A stretch of DNA of 64,000 nucleotides from SAR202 cluster bacterium (GTDB lineage: Bacteria > Chloroflexota > Dehalococcoidia > Lucifugimonadales > UBA826): NCBI GenBank assembly GCA_022447825.1, contig JAKUTY010000003.1, forward strand, positions 1 to 64,000. The letters are read 5' to 3'. The notes beneath the pieces were generated by a model. The model was given only the letters and a program-made list of their open reading frames with translations. It was not told where the DNA came from and did no database searches. How positions within the stretch are numbered: position 1 is the stretch's first letter; each line of letters opens with the position of its first letter. Positions 40,913 to 50,722 of the stretch are shown piece by piece. Position numbers and translations under genes: made by a program.

Positions 40913-41416
40913 TTGGAAATAGATACCAAAATAATAAAAGAATTACGCGAAAAAACTAGTGCTGGAATCATGGATTGTAAAAAAGCCCTTGAAGAGTCCG
41001 GCGGTGACGTTGCTCAAGCCGAATCTCTATTAAGATCGAAAGGAATTGCATCCGCTGCAAAAAAGGCTGAAAGAGATACTGACCAAGGGGTGATAGCAAC
41101 ATACATTCATAGCGGTGGAAGAATTGGATCAATGGTTGAAGTAAACTGTGAAACTGATTTTGTTGCGAGAACTGATGATTTTTCTAAACTTACTCACGAT
41201 ATAGCTATGAAAATCGCTGCAATGGCTCCAAAGTTTGTAAGTGCCCAAGATATGCCTGAAGATTCAGAAGATAAGGCTGAGGAAGTCTGTTTACTTTCAC
41301 AATCATTTATTAAAGATCCTTCAAAAAGCATCCAAGACTTAATCAATGAAACAGTTGGTAAACTAGGCGAAAATATACGTGTTAGAAGATTTGAACGATT
41401 TTCTTTAGGCGAATAA
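40913..41416 (+). CDS. tsf: translation elongation factor Ts (short form)
   Basis: IKELREKTSAGIMDCKKAL and VEVNCETDFVAR; TTG start. Confidence 0.95.
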   Translation: MEIDTKIIKELREKTSAGIMDCKKALEESGGDVAQAESLLRSKGIASAAKKAERDTDQGVIATYIHSGGRIGSMVEVNCETDFVARTDDFSKLTHDIAMKIAAMAPKFVSAQDMPEDSEDKAEEVCLLSQSFIKDPSKSIQDLINETVGKLGENIRVRRFERFSLGE

Positions 41417-41419
41417 TCT

Positions 41420-42142
41420 ATGCCATCAAATAAATTTAAAAGAATCCTCTTAAAAGTGAGTGGAGAATCTTTAAAAGGATCTAAAACTCACGGTGTAGAT
41501 CCGGATTCTTTAGACTTTATGGCAGAAGAAATAAAATCTATTACCTCAATAGGTGTAGAACTTGCAATAGTAGTGGGTGGTGGAAATATTTGGCGTGGTT
41601 CAGAAGCTGAAATTGAAGGAATGGAAAGAGCTACTGCTGACTATGCTGGAATGTTAGCTACGGTAATAAGCGCATTGGCATTACAAGATTCACTTGAAAG
41701 AAAACACAATCTAGACACTCGTACTATGAGTGCAGTGAACATACAGCAAATGGCTGAACCTTACATAAGAAGAAGAGCTATTAGACATTTGGAAAAAGGT
41801 AGAATTGTTTTATTTGCTGCTGGAACAGGAAACCCCTTTATGACTACTGATACCGGCTCTGCACTTAGGGCATTAGAAATTAGTGCAGACGCTCTACTGA
41901 TGGCAAAAAATGAAGTGGACGGTATTTATGACACAGACCCTAACAAAAATTCTGAAGCTAACAAATTTGAACAAATAACATATTTAGATGCAATCTCAAA
42001 AAGATTAAAAGTAATGGACAGTACGGCCCTATCACTATGTATGGAACATGAAATTCCAGTAATAGTTTTTGATCTATTCACAAAAGGAAATTTATTTAAA
42101 ATAGTGAATGGAGATCAAATTGGTACTCTAGTTCATTCTTAA
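41420..42142 (+). CDS. pyrH: UMP kinase
   Basis: [40 protein letters not shown]. Confidence 0.95.
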   Translation: MPSNKFKRILLKVSGESLKGSKTHGVDPDSLDFMAEEIKSITSIGVELAIVVGGGNIWRGSEAEIEGMERATADYAGMLATVISALALQDSLERKHNLDTRTMSAVNIQQMAEPYIRRRAIRHLEKGRIVLFAAGTGNPFMTTDTGSALRALEISADALLMAKNEVDGIYDTDPNKNSEANKFEQITYLDAISKRLKVMDSTALSLCMEHEIPVIVFDLFTKGNLFKIVNGDQIGTLVHS

Positions 42143-42156
42143 AAGGGAGAAAAAGC

Positions 42157-42720
42157 ATGGATGAAACCAATCAGATTTTTGAAAATACTAAACAAAGAAT
42201 GCAAAAGAGTATAGATGCTCTCGTTAAAGACCTTTCTTCAGTACGAACTGGGCGCGCATCTACTGGACTGGTTGAGAATATAAATGTTGATTATTATGGA
42301 ACTCCCACACCTATTAATCAGCTTTCATCAATCTCTATACCTGAAGCTCGATTAATCACAATACAACCTTGGGATCAAAACGCACTAATAGAGATAGAAA
42401 AGGCTTTATCTCAATCTGATCTAGGATTTAACCCAACCAATGATGGAGAAATGATTAGGATCAATGTCCCTGCTCTTACTGAAGAAAGAAGAAAAGAAAT
42501 GGTCAAATCAGTAGGAGGGATTAGCGAGAATACAAATGTATCATTGAGAAATATTCGGAGAGATAGTTTAGAGAAATTAAGAGATCTAGAAAAAGACAAA
42601 GCTATATCTCAAGATGAATCTAAAAAAGCACAGCAAGATCTTCAAAAAATCACTGACGATTTTACTAACAAAGTCGATACTCTCAAAAAAGATAAAGAAA
42701 AAGAACTTTTGCAAATTTAA
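42157..42720 (+). CDS. frr: ribosome recycling factor
   Basis: DLSSVRTGRAST and VPALTEERRKEMVK motifs. Confidence 0.95.
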   Translation: MDETNQIFENTKQRMQKSIDALVKDLSSVRTGRASTGLVENINVDYYGTPTPINQLSSISIPEARLITIQPWDQNALIEIEKALSQSDLGFNPTNDGEMIRINVPALTEERRKEMVKSVGGISENTNVSLRNIRRDSLEKLRDLEKDKAISQDESKKAQQDLQKITDDFTNKVDTLKKDKEKELLQI

Positions 42721-42748
42721 ACACATTTATAGTTATGAAAGGTATTTC

Positions 42749-43450
42749 ATGACCTCAGAAAGCATTCACCCCATATCACATATAGCCATCATCATGGACG
42801 GGAATGGAAGATGGGCATCTATCAATGGTTTATCTAGGAATAAAGGTCATGAAAAAGGGACTGAAAATATCCAGTCAATCGTACAAAGAGTTTCAGAATT
42901 AAAAATCAAATTCCTTACCATTTTTGCCTTCTCTACCGAAAACTGGAATCGACCAAAACTAGAAGTCTCAACTTTAATGAACCTATTATTTGATTCAATC
43001 AATAAACAATTGGATTATTTAATATCTGAAAATATAAGAGTTATACATTTAGGAGAAAAATCATCCCTTCCTTCTCACCTACAAAAAGCTATCTATAAAT
43101 GTGAACAGGCTACAAAAAACAACACAGGGCTAACATTAAACGTAGCATTAAATTATGGAGGAAGAACTGAAATATTAAACTCAATAATAAAAATTCTTTC
43201 TACCAACCCATCTCCTAATCAAATCACTTTCAAGAATATCGAGGAAAATTTATATACTTCTGGAATCCCAGACCCTGACCTAATAATTAGAACCGGTGGA
43301 GAAAAAAGAATTAGTAATTTTCTATTATGGCAATCTGCTTATTCAGAATATTTTTTTTCAGATCTTTTATGGCCTGATTTCACCTCGAAAGACTTAGACA
43401 ATGCAATAGATACTTATTTTTCAAGACAACGAAGATTTGGCAAAGTTTAA
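42749..43450 (+). CDS. uppS: isoprenyl transferase (undecaprenyl diphosphate synthase family)
   Basis: IAIIMDGNGRWA, FAFSTENWNRP, DLIIRTGGEKRISNFLLWQSAYSE. Confidence 0.94.
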   Translation: MTSESIHPISHIAIIMDGNGRWASINGLSRNKGHEKGTENIQSIVQRVSELKIKFLTIFAFSTENWNRPKLEVSTLMNLLFDSINKQLDYLISENIRVIHLGEKSSLPSHLQKAIYKCEQATKNNTGLTLNVALNYGGRTEILNSIIKILSTNPSPNQITFKNIEENLYTSGIPDPDLIIRTGGEKRISNFLLWQSAYSEYFFSDLLWPDFTSKDLDNAIDTYFSRQRRFGKV

Positions 43451-43464
43451 ACAAAGGACAAAGT

Positions 43465-44307
43465 ATGAAATCTAGATTGACGATTTCTGCAATAGGTATA
43501 CCAATAATTCTATCTTTTGTTTGGTATGGTGGATTACCTTTCGCAATTGCTCTTTCTGTTGTGGCCGGCTTGGGAAGTTGGGAAATATCTAGAATGGTGG
43601 TGCACAAAAATTATTATTCTAAACCTAAGTTTTGTTTTATTTTTTCATTTTCTATTATGCTAGGAATTTACTTTTTGATAAAGTCGTCTAATCACGAAAA
43701 TTTAATCGGTATTTTTCTACTATTTTTTTATGTCATTTCTATTATATGGTTATCTTCAGGGCTTCAGAAAAAACATTCTTTATTTAACATTTTTTTAGGC
43801 ATTTTTTCTCCCGTTTTTGTTGTTTCATCACTAATGGCTTTTGCATTTTTAATCTGGAATCTGCCCTCAGGAAAACAATGGATCATAATACTTTTGTTTT
43901 CTACTTGGGCGATTGATTCTGGTTCATTTATGATTGGTAAATTAATTGGAAAAACTCCATTTTTCCCCAAAGTAAGCCCTAACAAAACTTTAGAGGGAGC
44001 TTTAGGAGGGTATTTTTTCGGAATTATCACAACAATAGCAGGTATTTATTTTTTAATTCAAAATCATCAAACATTCATGATACAAAATTCAATTTATTTC
44101 CAATTATTATTAATGATATTTTTAGGAATTCTTCTTACAATTAGTAGTCAAATTGGCGATCTATTAGCTTCAACAATTAAAAGGAAAGCTAACTTCAATA
44201 ATTCAAGTGGATTGATGCAGGATCACGGTGGCGTTTTAGATAGGATAGATTCAATTGAATTGAATCTAGTCGTATTGTATTATTTTGTGACATGGATGGT
44301 CATATAA
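43465..44307 (+). CDS. cdsA: phosphatidate cytidylyltransferase
   Basis: SPNKTLEGALGG and GDLLASTIKRKANFNNSSGLMQDHGGVLDRIDS signature. Confidence 0.92.
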   Translation: MKSRLTISAIGIPIILSFVWYGGLPFAIALSVVAGLGSWEISRMVVHKNYYSKPKFCFIFSFSIMLGIYFLIKSSNHENLIGIFLLFFYVISIIWLSSGLQKKHSLFNIFLGIFSPVFVVSSLMAFAFLIWNLPSGKQWIIILLFSTWAIDSGSFMIGKLIGKTPFFPKVSPNKTLEGALGGYFFGIITTIAGIYFLIQNHQTFMIQNSIYFQLLLMIFLGILLTISSQIGDLLASTIKRKANFNNSSGLMQDHGGVLDRIDSIELNLVVLYYFVTWMVI

Positions 44308-45431
44308 AAGGCATTACAATCTTAGGTTCCACTGGATCAGTGGGCACTCAAGCTATTGAGGTAGTTAAACAATTCCCTGATAAGCTCAAAATCATTGGCT
44401 TAGCTGCAAAATCTAGCCACGCCAAACTGTTTCAGCAAATTCAAGAAATTTCACCTCTAATGGCTTCGTGGGATAAAACTCAAAATTCAAAAACTGATAT
44501 GACTCAATATCAAAACTTATATTCAGAAATCTCTGATATGTGTACTAACAACAATGTTGACATTGTGTTAACCGCCACTACTGGCATCACAGCTATTCAC
44601 CCAACAATTCAAGCTATAAAATCAGGAAAGAATATAGCCCTCGCTAACAAAGAAAGCATAATAATAGCAGGAGAGCAAATTATCTCAGAAGCTAAAAAAC
44701 ATTCTGTAGAAATATTGCCTGTAGACAGTGAACCAAATGCTATTTGGCAATGTATTCAAGGTGAAAAATCTGAAATCAACAGAGTATTTATTACATCTTC
44801 TGGGGGATCGTTAAGATCAAAAAACTTGGACACTTTAGGAAATTCAACAATAGAAGAAACTATGAAACATCCAAATTGGGCTATGGGACCAAAAATCACT
44901 GTAGATTCTGCTACTTTAATGAATAAAGTATTTGAGGTGATAGAAGCAAAATGGTTATTTGATATTCCATGGGAAAAAATAGACGTAATAGTTCATAATC
45001 AAAGTAAAATACATTCTATGGTTGAATTTGTAGATGGATCTATCAAAGCTCAAATAGGACCTTCTGATATGAAGTCACCTATACAGTACGCATTGTTATA
45101 CCCTGACAGATTTAAAAACCCATCTATTAACCAATTTAATCCTTTAGAAAATAAAAATCTTACATTTGAAGAAATTGACCCCCGCAGATACCCATGCTTT
45201 GAACTGGGAATTGAAACTGCAAAAAAAGGAAATACTTGGCCAGCTGTTCTATGCGGGGCTGACGAAGGTGCTGTTGAATTATTTCTTAGAGGTAAAATAA
45301 AATTTTCTGGAATTTTCACAATATTAAATCAAGTCATCAAAAATCATATCCCCATACAATCTCCTTCTCTGTCAGATATGATGGCGACTTTTCAAAATTC
45401 CTATACTGAAGCAATCAATTCAAAAGTGTAA
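44292..45431 (+). CDS. dxr: 1-deoxy-D-xylulose-5-phosphate reductoisomerase
   Basis: ITILGSTGSVGTQAIEV, LANKESIIIAG, PVDSEPNAIWQ motifs. Confidence 0.95.
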   Translation: MDGHIKGITILGSTGSVGTQAIEVVKQFPDKLKIIGLAAKSSHAKLFQQIQEISPLMASWDKTQNSKTDMTQYQNLYSEISDMCTNNNVDIVLTATTGITAIHPTIQAIKSGKNIALANKESIIIAGEQIISEAKKHSVEILPVDSEPNAIWQCIQGEKSEINRVFITSSGGSLRSKNLDTLGNSTIEETMKHPNWAMGPKITVDSATLMNKVFEVIEAKWLFDIPWEKIDVIVHNQSKIHSMVEFVDGSIKAQIGPSDMKSPIQYALLYPDRFKNPSINQFNPLENKNLTFEEIDPRRYPCFELGIETAKKGNTWPAVLCGADEGAVELFLRGKIKFSGIFTILNQVIKNHIPIQSPSLSDMMATFQNSYTEAINSKV

Positions 45432-45433
45432 TT

Positions 45434-46624
45434 ATGTTTTCTATACCAACTTGGCTACTTGTGATTCCAATTCTTGGATTTTTAGTACTGATTCATGAAT
45501 TAGGTCATTTTATTACTGCCAAGAAATTTGGAATAACTGTAACTGAATTCGGATTTGGATTTCCTCCTAAAATTTTCAGTATTAAAAAGGGCGAAACTGA
45601 ATATTCTATAAATTTAATTCCTTTAGGTGGTTTCGTGAGGATGGTAGGAGAAGAAGATCCAACTGACCCCAAAAGTTTTGCAAGACAGTCAGGAATTAAA
45701 AGAGGAATAGTTTTGGTAGCTGGTTCTTTTGTAAACCTAATTTTGCCTGTGATAATTTTTACAATTCTTTTAATTCTTCCTCACGACACAGTAAACGGAG
45801 ATATTGTCATTTCATCCATTGCTCCCGGTTCTCCGGCTAAATTAGCTGGGTTAAAACCTGGGGACACAATTACCTCTGTCAACAATACACAAATCAACTC
45901 TACACAAGACCTGATATCTAAAATATCTAAAAATTTAGGTAAAAATACAGAATTCACAATCAAAAGAGCGAATCAAATTGCAGGATTTTCCGGGTCTGCT
46001 GAATTCGCTAGTTTAGAATTAATCCAACTAACACCTAGGCAATCCCCTCCAAAATTAAAAGTTGTCGATACCGTTTCTGACCCTAAATCAGAAATTTCAA
46101 TCAATGATGCTCAAGTTTATATTAGCTCATTAAAACTTGGAGACGTAATGACCCAAGGAGCTATGGGAATATTAATTTCAACACAAAATCCAAAAACCAC
46201 TAAAACCTCTTTACCAATTTGGGAAGCTGTCCCATCTTCAATAAATAAAGTGTTCGAAATATTCACCTTAACTTTTAGTGGAATAAAAACCATGATTTCT
46301 AACGGAGAAAACCCTGGGTTTACCGGACCTATAGGAATTGCACAAGTAACAGGAGAAGTTGCTAAAATAGGGGTAAGGCCAATTTTCGAGCTTATAGCTC
46401 TTTTAAGTATCAGTTTAGGGATATTAAACTTACTACCTATTCCTGCGCTAGATGGTGGGCGATTACTTTTTGTAATCATAGAAAAAGTACGTAGAGGTAA
46501 AAAAATTTCTCCAGAAAAAGAAGGGCTCATACACTTAATCGGATTTGCGGTTTTAATAGGACTAGTGTTGATTATGAGTTATTTTGACATCATAAGATTA
46601 ATTTCAGGATCAAGCATACTTTAA
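45434..46624 (+). CDS. rseP: site-2 metalloprotease RseP/MmpA
   Basis: HELGHFITAKKFGI, PDZ domain SPAKLAGLKPGD, NLLPIPALDGGRLLF. Confidence 0.93.
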   Translation: MFSIPTWLLVIPILGFLVLIHELGHFITAKKFGITVTEFGFGFPPKIFSIKKGETEYSINLIPLGGFVRMVGEEDPTDPKSFARQSGIKRGIVLVAGSFVNLILPVIIFTILLILPHDTVNGDIVISSIAPGSPAKLAGLKPGDTITSVNNTQINSTQDLISKISKNLGKNTEFTIKRANQIAGFSGSAEFASLELIQLTPRQSPPKLKVVDTVSDPKSEISINDAQVYISSLKLGDVMTQGAMGILISTQNPKTTKTSLPIWEAVPSSINKVFEIFTLTFSGIKTMISNGENPGFTGPIGIAQVTGEVAKIGVRPIFELIALLSISLGILNLLPIPALDGGRLLFVIIEKVRRGKKISPEKEGLIHLIGFAVLIGLVLIMSYFDIIRLISGSSIL

Positions 46625-46625
46625 A

Positions 46626-47765
46626 ATGAATAGAAGAATTTCAAAAAAAATATTTATAGGTGATGTCCCTGTTGGCGGCGACGCTCCAATAACTGTTCAG
46701 TCAATGACAAAAACTGACACTAGAGATGTGAAATCTACTGTTAACCAAATTATCGAACTAGCCCAATCAGGGTGTGAAATTGTCCGATGTGCAGTTCCTG
46801 ATATGGAAGCTGCAAAAGCTTTACAAGAAATTAAAAAGCTGTCTCCTATACCCGTAGTTGCAGATATTCATTTCCATCACGAATTAGCATTAGAATCTTT
46901 AAAAAGTGGCGTAGATTGCTTAAGACTTAACCCTGGAAACATCAGAGATCGCACAAAAGTCACAACTGTTGTTAAAGAAGCAAAAATTAGAGAAATCCCT
47001 ATAAGGATTGGGGTGAACTTTGGTAGTTTACCTCCTGTTGGAGGAATAGGTGTTTCCAAGGGAACTTCTCGACATAATGACGGAGTAAATTTACTTTCTA
47101 AGGGATTAATAGAAAATGAATATTCTGTTGTTGACCATATGGTTCAAACTGGATTATGGGAAATAGGTATTCTAGAAGATCTAGACTTTGATTTAATCAA
47201 GATATCTCTAAAAGCATTTGATATAGACACTACCGTTGAATCATATCGAAAAATGGCTAAATTAGTCCCATACCCACTACACTTGGGAATCACAGAGTCT
47301 GGGACTGCGAAATCAGGAAGTATCAGAAGCTCCGTAGGGTGAGGAATTCTTCTTTATGAAGGAATTGGGGACACAATTAGGGTTAGCTTAAGTGATGACC
47401 CTACTGAAGAAATTTATACTGGACTTGAAATATTAAAATCTTTAGACATTCGAAAAGAAGGGGCAGTTTTAGTCGCATGCCCTAGCTGCGGAAGGGCAGA
47501 TGTAGATGTTAGAAAATTAGCGAATGAAGTAGATGATTTACTCAAAAAAACCAAAACATCCATAAAGGTTGCAGTAATGGGATGTGAAGTCAATGGGCCC
47601 GGTGAAGCAAAAGATGCGGATGTTGGAATTGCTGCTGGGGTAGGAAGAGCTATTATATTCAGAAAAGGGCAAAAATCTAAAGTTGTACCCGAATCTGATA
47701 TGCTAACAGAGTTAATGAATGAAATATCTAAAGTAGAACAAGAAAAAAATCTGCTAACTTCTTGA
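46626..47765 (+). CDS. ispG: 4-hydroxy-3-methylbut-2-enyl-diphosphate synthase with one in-frame TGA (47340-47342)
   Basis: N part ends GTAKSGSIRSSVG, then TGA, then same-frame GILLYEGIGDTIRVSLSDDPTEEIYTGLEILKSLDIR...CPSCGR...GCEVNGPGEAKDADVG; together a complete IspG. Confidence 0.88.
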
Positions 47766-47781
47766 ATCAAGGTCTCAAAAT

Positions 47782-49482
47782 ATGAAAATGTCTCAACTAT
47801 TTGGTCGCACATTACGTGACCAACCCGCAGAAGCCGATCTGATCAGCCATATATTGTTATTACAATCAGGAATGATTCATCAAGTTTCTACGGGTGTATA
47901 TAGCTATTTACCTTTAGCATGGAAATCTTTAAAAAAGATTGAAGCAATTATTAGGGAGGAAATGGATTCTGTGGGTGGGCAAGAAGTAAAACTAGGAATA
48001 TTGCAAACTAGAGACATTTGGAAACAATCAGGACGTGATGAAATTTATGGCCCAGACATGCTTCGCCTTAAAGACAGAAGAGACAGAGAACTAGCTTTAC
48101 CACCAACAAATGAAGAATTAATAACAGAAACAGTAAAAAGTTTCGTGCAAAGCTATAATGACTTGCCGTTCGTACTATATCAAATCCAAACTAAATTTCG
48201 AGATGAACCTCGTCCTAGGGGTGGATTAATTCGTGTCAGAGAATTTGACATGATGGACGCATACAGTTTTGACATAGACGATGATGGATTAGATATCAAT
48301 TATCAAGAGATAATTAAAGCATATTCTAAGGCTTTTGAAAGGTGTGGAATCAAAACTGTAATTGTTGATGCAGATAGTGGTGCTATTGGTGGAAAAGATT
48401 CTAAAGAATTCATTTTATTAGCAGAATCAGGAGAAGATACAATAATTTTATGCCCTAAATGTGATTATGCTGCCAATGATGAAAAAGCTGATTTTCAAAT
48501 ACCCAATAATAATCCTGAATCTGCTAATCCTTTAAAAACTATAGCTACTCCTAATCAAACTACAATTGAAGAAATAAGTGATTTTTTAAACATATCACCA
48601 CAAAAAACTATTAAAACGATTGCCTACATGTCAGACACAGAAATCGTTCTAGTTTCAATACGCGGAGATTTAGAAATTAATGAAGTTAAACTAAAAAACT
48701 TTCTGAAAGCTACAGAATTAGTTTTAGCAACTGATGAAGATCTACAAAAGGCTAATTTAATTAAAGGATATTTATCCCCAATTCATAAGGAAATCAAAAC
48801 TATCGTCGATAAATCAATTTTTCAAGATACTAATTACTGTGCGGGGGCAAATAAATTTGGATTTCACTATCTTAACGCGATTTTAGGTAGAGATATAATA
48901 CCTACTGCTCAAATTGACATAGCATTAGCAAAAGATGGTTTCAGATGCATAAAGTGTCCTGGAACACTAAAATCTAAACGGGGAATTGAAATTGGGCATG
49001 GATTTAAATTAGGAACAACTTATTCAACCAGTATGAATGCAAACTTTTTAAACCAAGACGGCCAACCTACCCCCATCATGATGGGATGTTACGGAATAGG
49101 GATTGGAAGAATCCTAGCTGGAAGTATCGAGCAACATGCTGATGAAAAAGGAATTGTTTTTCCTAAAAATATTGCTCCTTATCAGGCCATAATAGTTTCT
49201 TTAAATACTGACAAAGAAGAAATCCAGAAAATTTCTTTAGAAATTTATGATCACCTAAATGCAAATGGAATAGAAACCATAATTGATGATCGAAATACTT
49301 CTGCCGGTGTGAAATTCAACGATGCTGATTTATTAGGAATCCCTGTGAGAATTGTTGTAAGTTCAAGAAATATATCTAAAAATTCAGTTGAAATCAAAAC
49401 TAGAATTTCTACTGATGGAGAACTAATCCCATTAGAGTCAGTCTTACAAAAAAGTAATCAATTATTGAATGATTATTTCTAA
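47782..49482 (+). CDS. proS: prolyl-tRNA synthetase
   Basis: LLQSGMIHQVSTGVYSYLPLAWKSL, FRDEPRPRGGLIRVREFDMMDAYSF. Confidence 0.96.
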   Translation: MKMSQLFGRTLRDQPAEADLISHILLLQSGMIHQVSTGVYSYLPLAWKSLKKIEAIIREEMDSVGGQEVKLGILQTRDIWKQSGRDEIYGPDMLRLKDRRDRELALPPTNEELITETVKSFVQSYNDLPFVLYQIQTKFRDEPRPRGGLIRVREFDMMDAYSFDIDDDGLDINYQEIIKAYSKAFERCGIKTVIVDADSGAIGGKDSKEFILLAESGEDTIILCPKCDYAANDEKADFQIPNNNPESANPLKTIATPNQTTIEEISDFLNISPQKTIKTIAYMSDTEIVLVSIRGDLEINEVKLKNFLKATELVLATDEDLQKANLIKGYLSPIHKEIKTIVDKSIFQDTNYCAGANKFGFHYLNAILGRDIIPTAQIDIALAKDGFRCIKCPGTLKSKRGIEIGHGFKLGTTYSTSMNANFLNQDGQPTPIMMGCYGIGIGRILAGSIEQHADEKGIVFPKNIAPYQAIIVSLNTDKEEIQKISLEIYDHLNANGIETIIDDRNTSAGVKFNDADLLGIPVRIVVSSRNISKNSVEIKTRISTDGELIPLESVLQKSNQLLNDYF

Positions 49483-49543
49483 AGATTGATGCTACTTCTA
49501 ACACAGTGTAATATCAGCTAAATCAATTCTATATGAGGTTATA

Positions 49544-50707
49544 ATGACACTTCCTGAAAGACTAAAGTTTGGTATATTCATGGGACCTTTCCACGTTTTA
49601 GGAGATAATCCCACTTTAGCATTGGAAAGAGATTTAGAAACAATTCAATGGTTAGACTATTTAGATTTTGATGAAGCATGGGTTGGCGAGCATCACAGTG
49701 CTGGTTGGGAGACAATAGCGTCTCCTGAGGTGTTTATTGGAGTGGCTGCAGAAAGAACCAAAAACATCAAACTCGGAACAGGTGTAGCAAGTTTACCTTA
49801 TCATCACCCCTTAATGGTAACTAACAGAATGGTTCTGTTAGACCACCTAACAAGAGGAAGAGTCATGTTAGGTGTTGGACCTGGAGCATTAGTTTCAGAT
49901 GCTTACCAATTAGGAATCGATCCTAATACACAAAGACCTAGAATGGATGAATCAATCGGAATAATTAAACGACTACTTACTGAGGATGACCCTATAACCC
50001 ATGAATCTGATTGGTTCACTTTAAGAGAAGCAAGAACTCAATTAAAGCCATACACTAAACCTCATTTCCCTATTGCAGTTGCAGCATCTCAATCACCTTC
50101 GGGTATGGTAGCAGCAGGTAAACATGGACTTGGAGTTTTATCTGTCAGCGTGGTTAGAGGAGGCAGTATTGCTTCAAATTTGGGAGACTTTTGGAAAATA
50201 GCTGAAGAAACAGCTGAAGAACATAACCAAAAGGTATCCAGGAAAGATTGGAGGATTGTACTAAATGTCCATCTAGCCGATTCAAAAAAAGAAGCAATGA
50301 ATCAAATTAGAGAAAAAGCTGCTGCATATCAACTAGATTACTTCCATAAAACTGTCGGGTTCCCATTTGATTATGACGGACCACGCGATAAAATCGTTAA
50401 CTACATGGTGGATAATGGCGCTTGGTGCGTAGGCACTCCTGATGATTTAATACAAAAAATCAAAGAGCTTCAAGAACAAACTGGTGGTTTTGGTGGATTT
50501 ATGATTCAAGCTACTGAATGGGGTAACAGAGAACAAGTAAAATACAGCTATGAACTTATTTCTAGATATGTGATGCCACATTTTCAAGGTTCATTAACAA
50601 ATTTAACATCATCTCAAAAATGGGTTGAATCTCACAGAGAAGAATTACTAGACCTGAGAAACCAATCCTTAGACCAAGCGATGAAATCATTTACTTCTAA
50701 AAAATAA
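49544..50707 (+). CDS. LLM-class flavin-dependent oxidoreductase
   Basis: DFDEAWVGEHHSAGWE, LGTGVASLPYHHPLM, LDHLTRGRVMLGVGPG motifs. Confidence 0.93.
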   Translation: MTLPERLKFGIFMGPFHVLGDNPTLALERDLETIQWLDYLDFDEAWVGEHHSAGWETIASPEVFIGVAAERTKNIKLGTGVASLPYHHPLMVTNRMVLLDHLTRGRVMLGVGPGALVSDAYQLGIDPNTQRPRMDESIGIIKRLLTEDDPITHESDWFTLREARTQLKPYTKPHFPIAVAASQSPSGMVAAGKHGLGVLSVSVVRGGSIASNLGDFWKIAEETAEEHNQKVSRKDWRIVLNVHLADSKKEAMNQIREKAAAYQLDYFHKTVGFPFDYDGPRDKIVNYMVDNGAWCVGTPDDLIQKIKELQEQTGGFGGFMIQATEWGNREQVKYSYELISRYVMPHFQGSLTNLTSSQKWVESHREELLDLRNQSLDQAMKSFTSKK

Positions 50708-50722
50708 ATACTGGAGACAAAC

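Noticed and set aside
40913-41416. Truncated EF-Ts
   Set aside because: Short EF-Ts proteins of about this size are normal in some bacteria; N-terminal and core motifs are intact and the gene ends cleanly before pyrH.
46117-46530. 137-aa minus-strand ORF
   Set aside because: Antisense shadow of rseP.
46626-47765. Alternative genetic code with TGA as a sense codon
   Set aside because: Several genes use TGA as their normal stop (e.g. rhomboid gene at 5893, EVE gene at 62086, selD at 63122), so TGA is not globally reassigned.
47577-47765. Separate 62-aa plus-strand gene
   Set aside because: It is the tail of the ispG reading frame starting at an internal codon, not an independent gene.
47414-47812. 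132-aa minus-strand ORF
   Set aside because: Antisense to the C-terminal part of ispG and start of proS.
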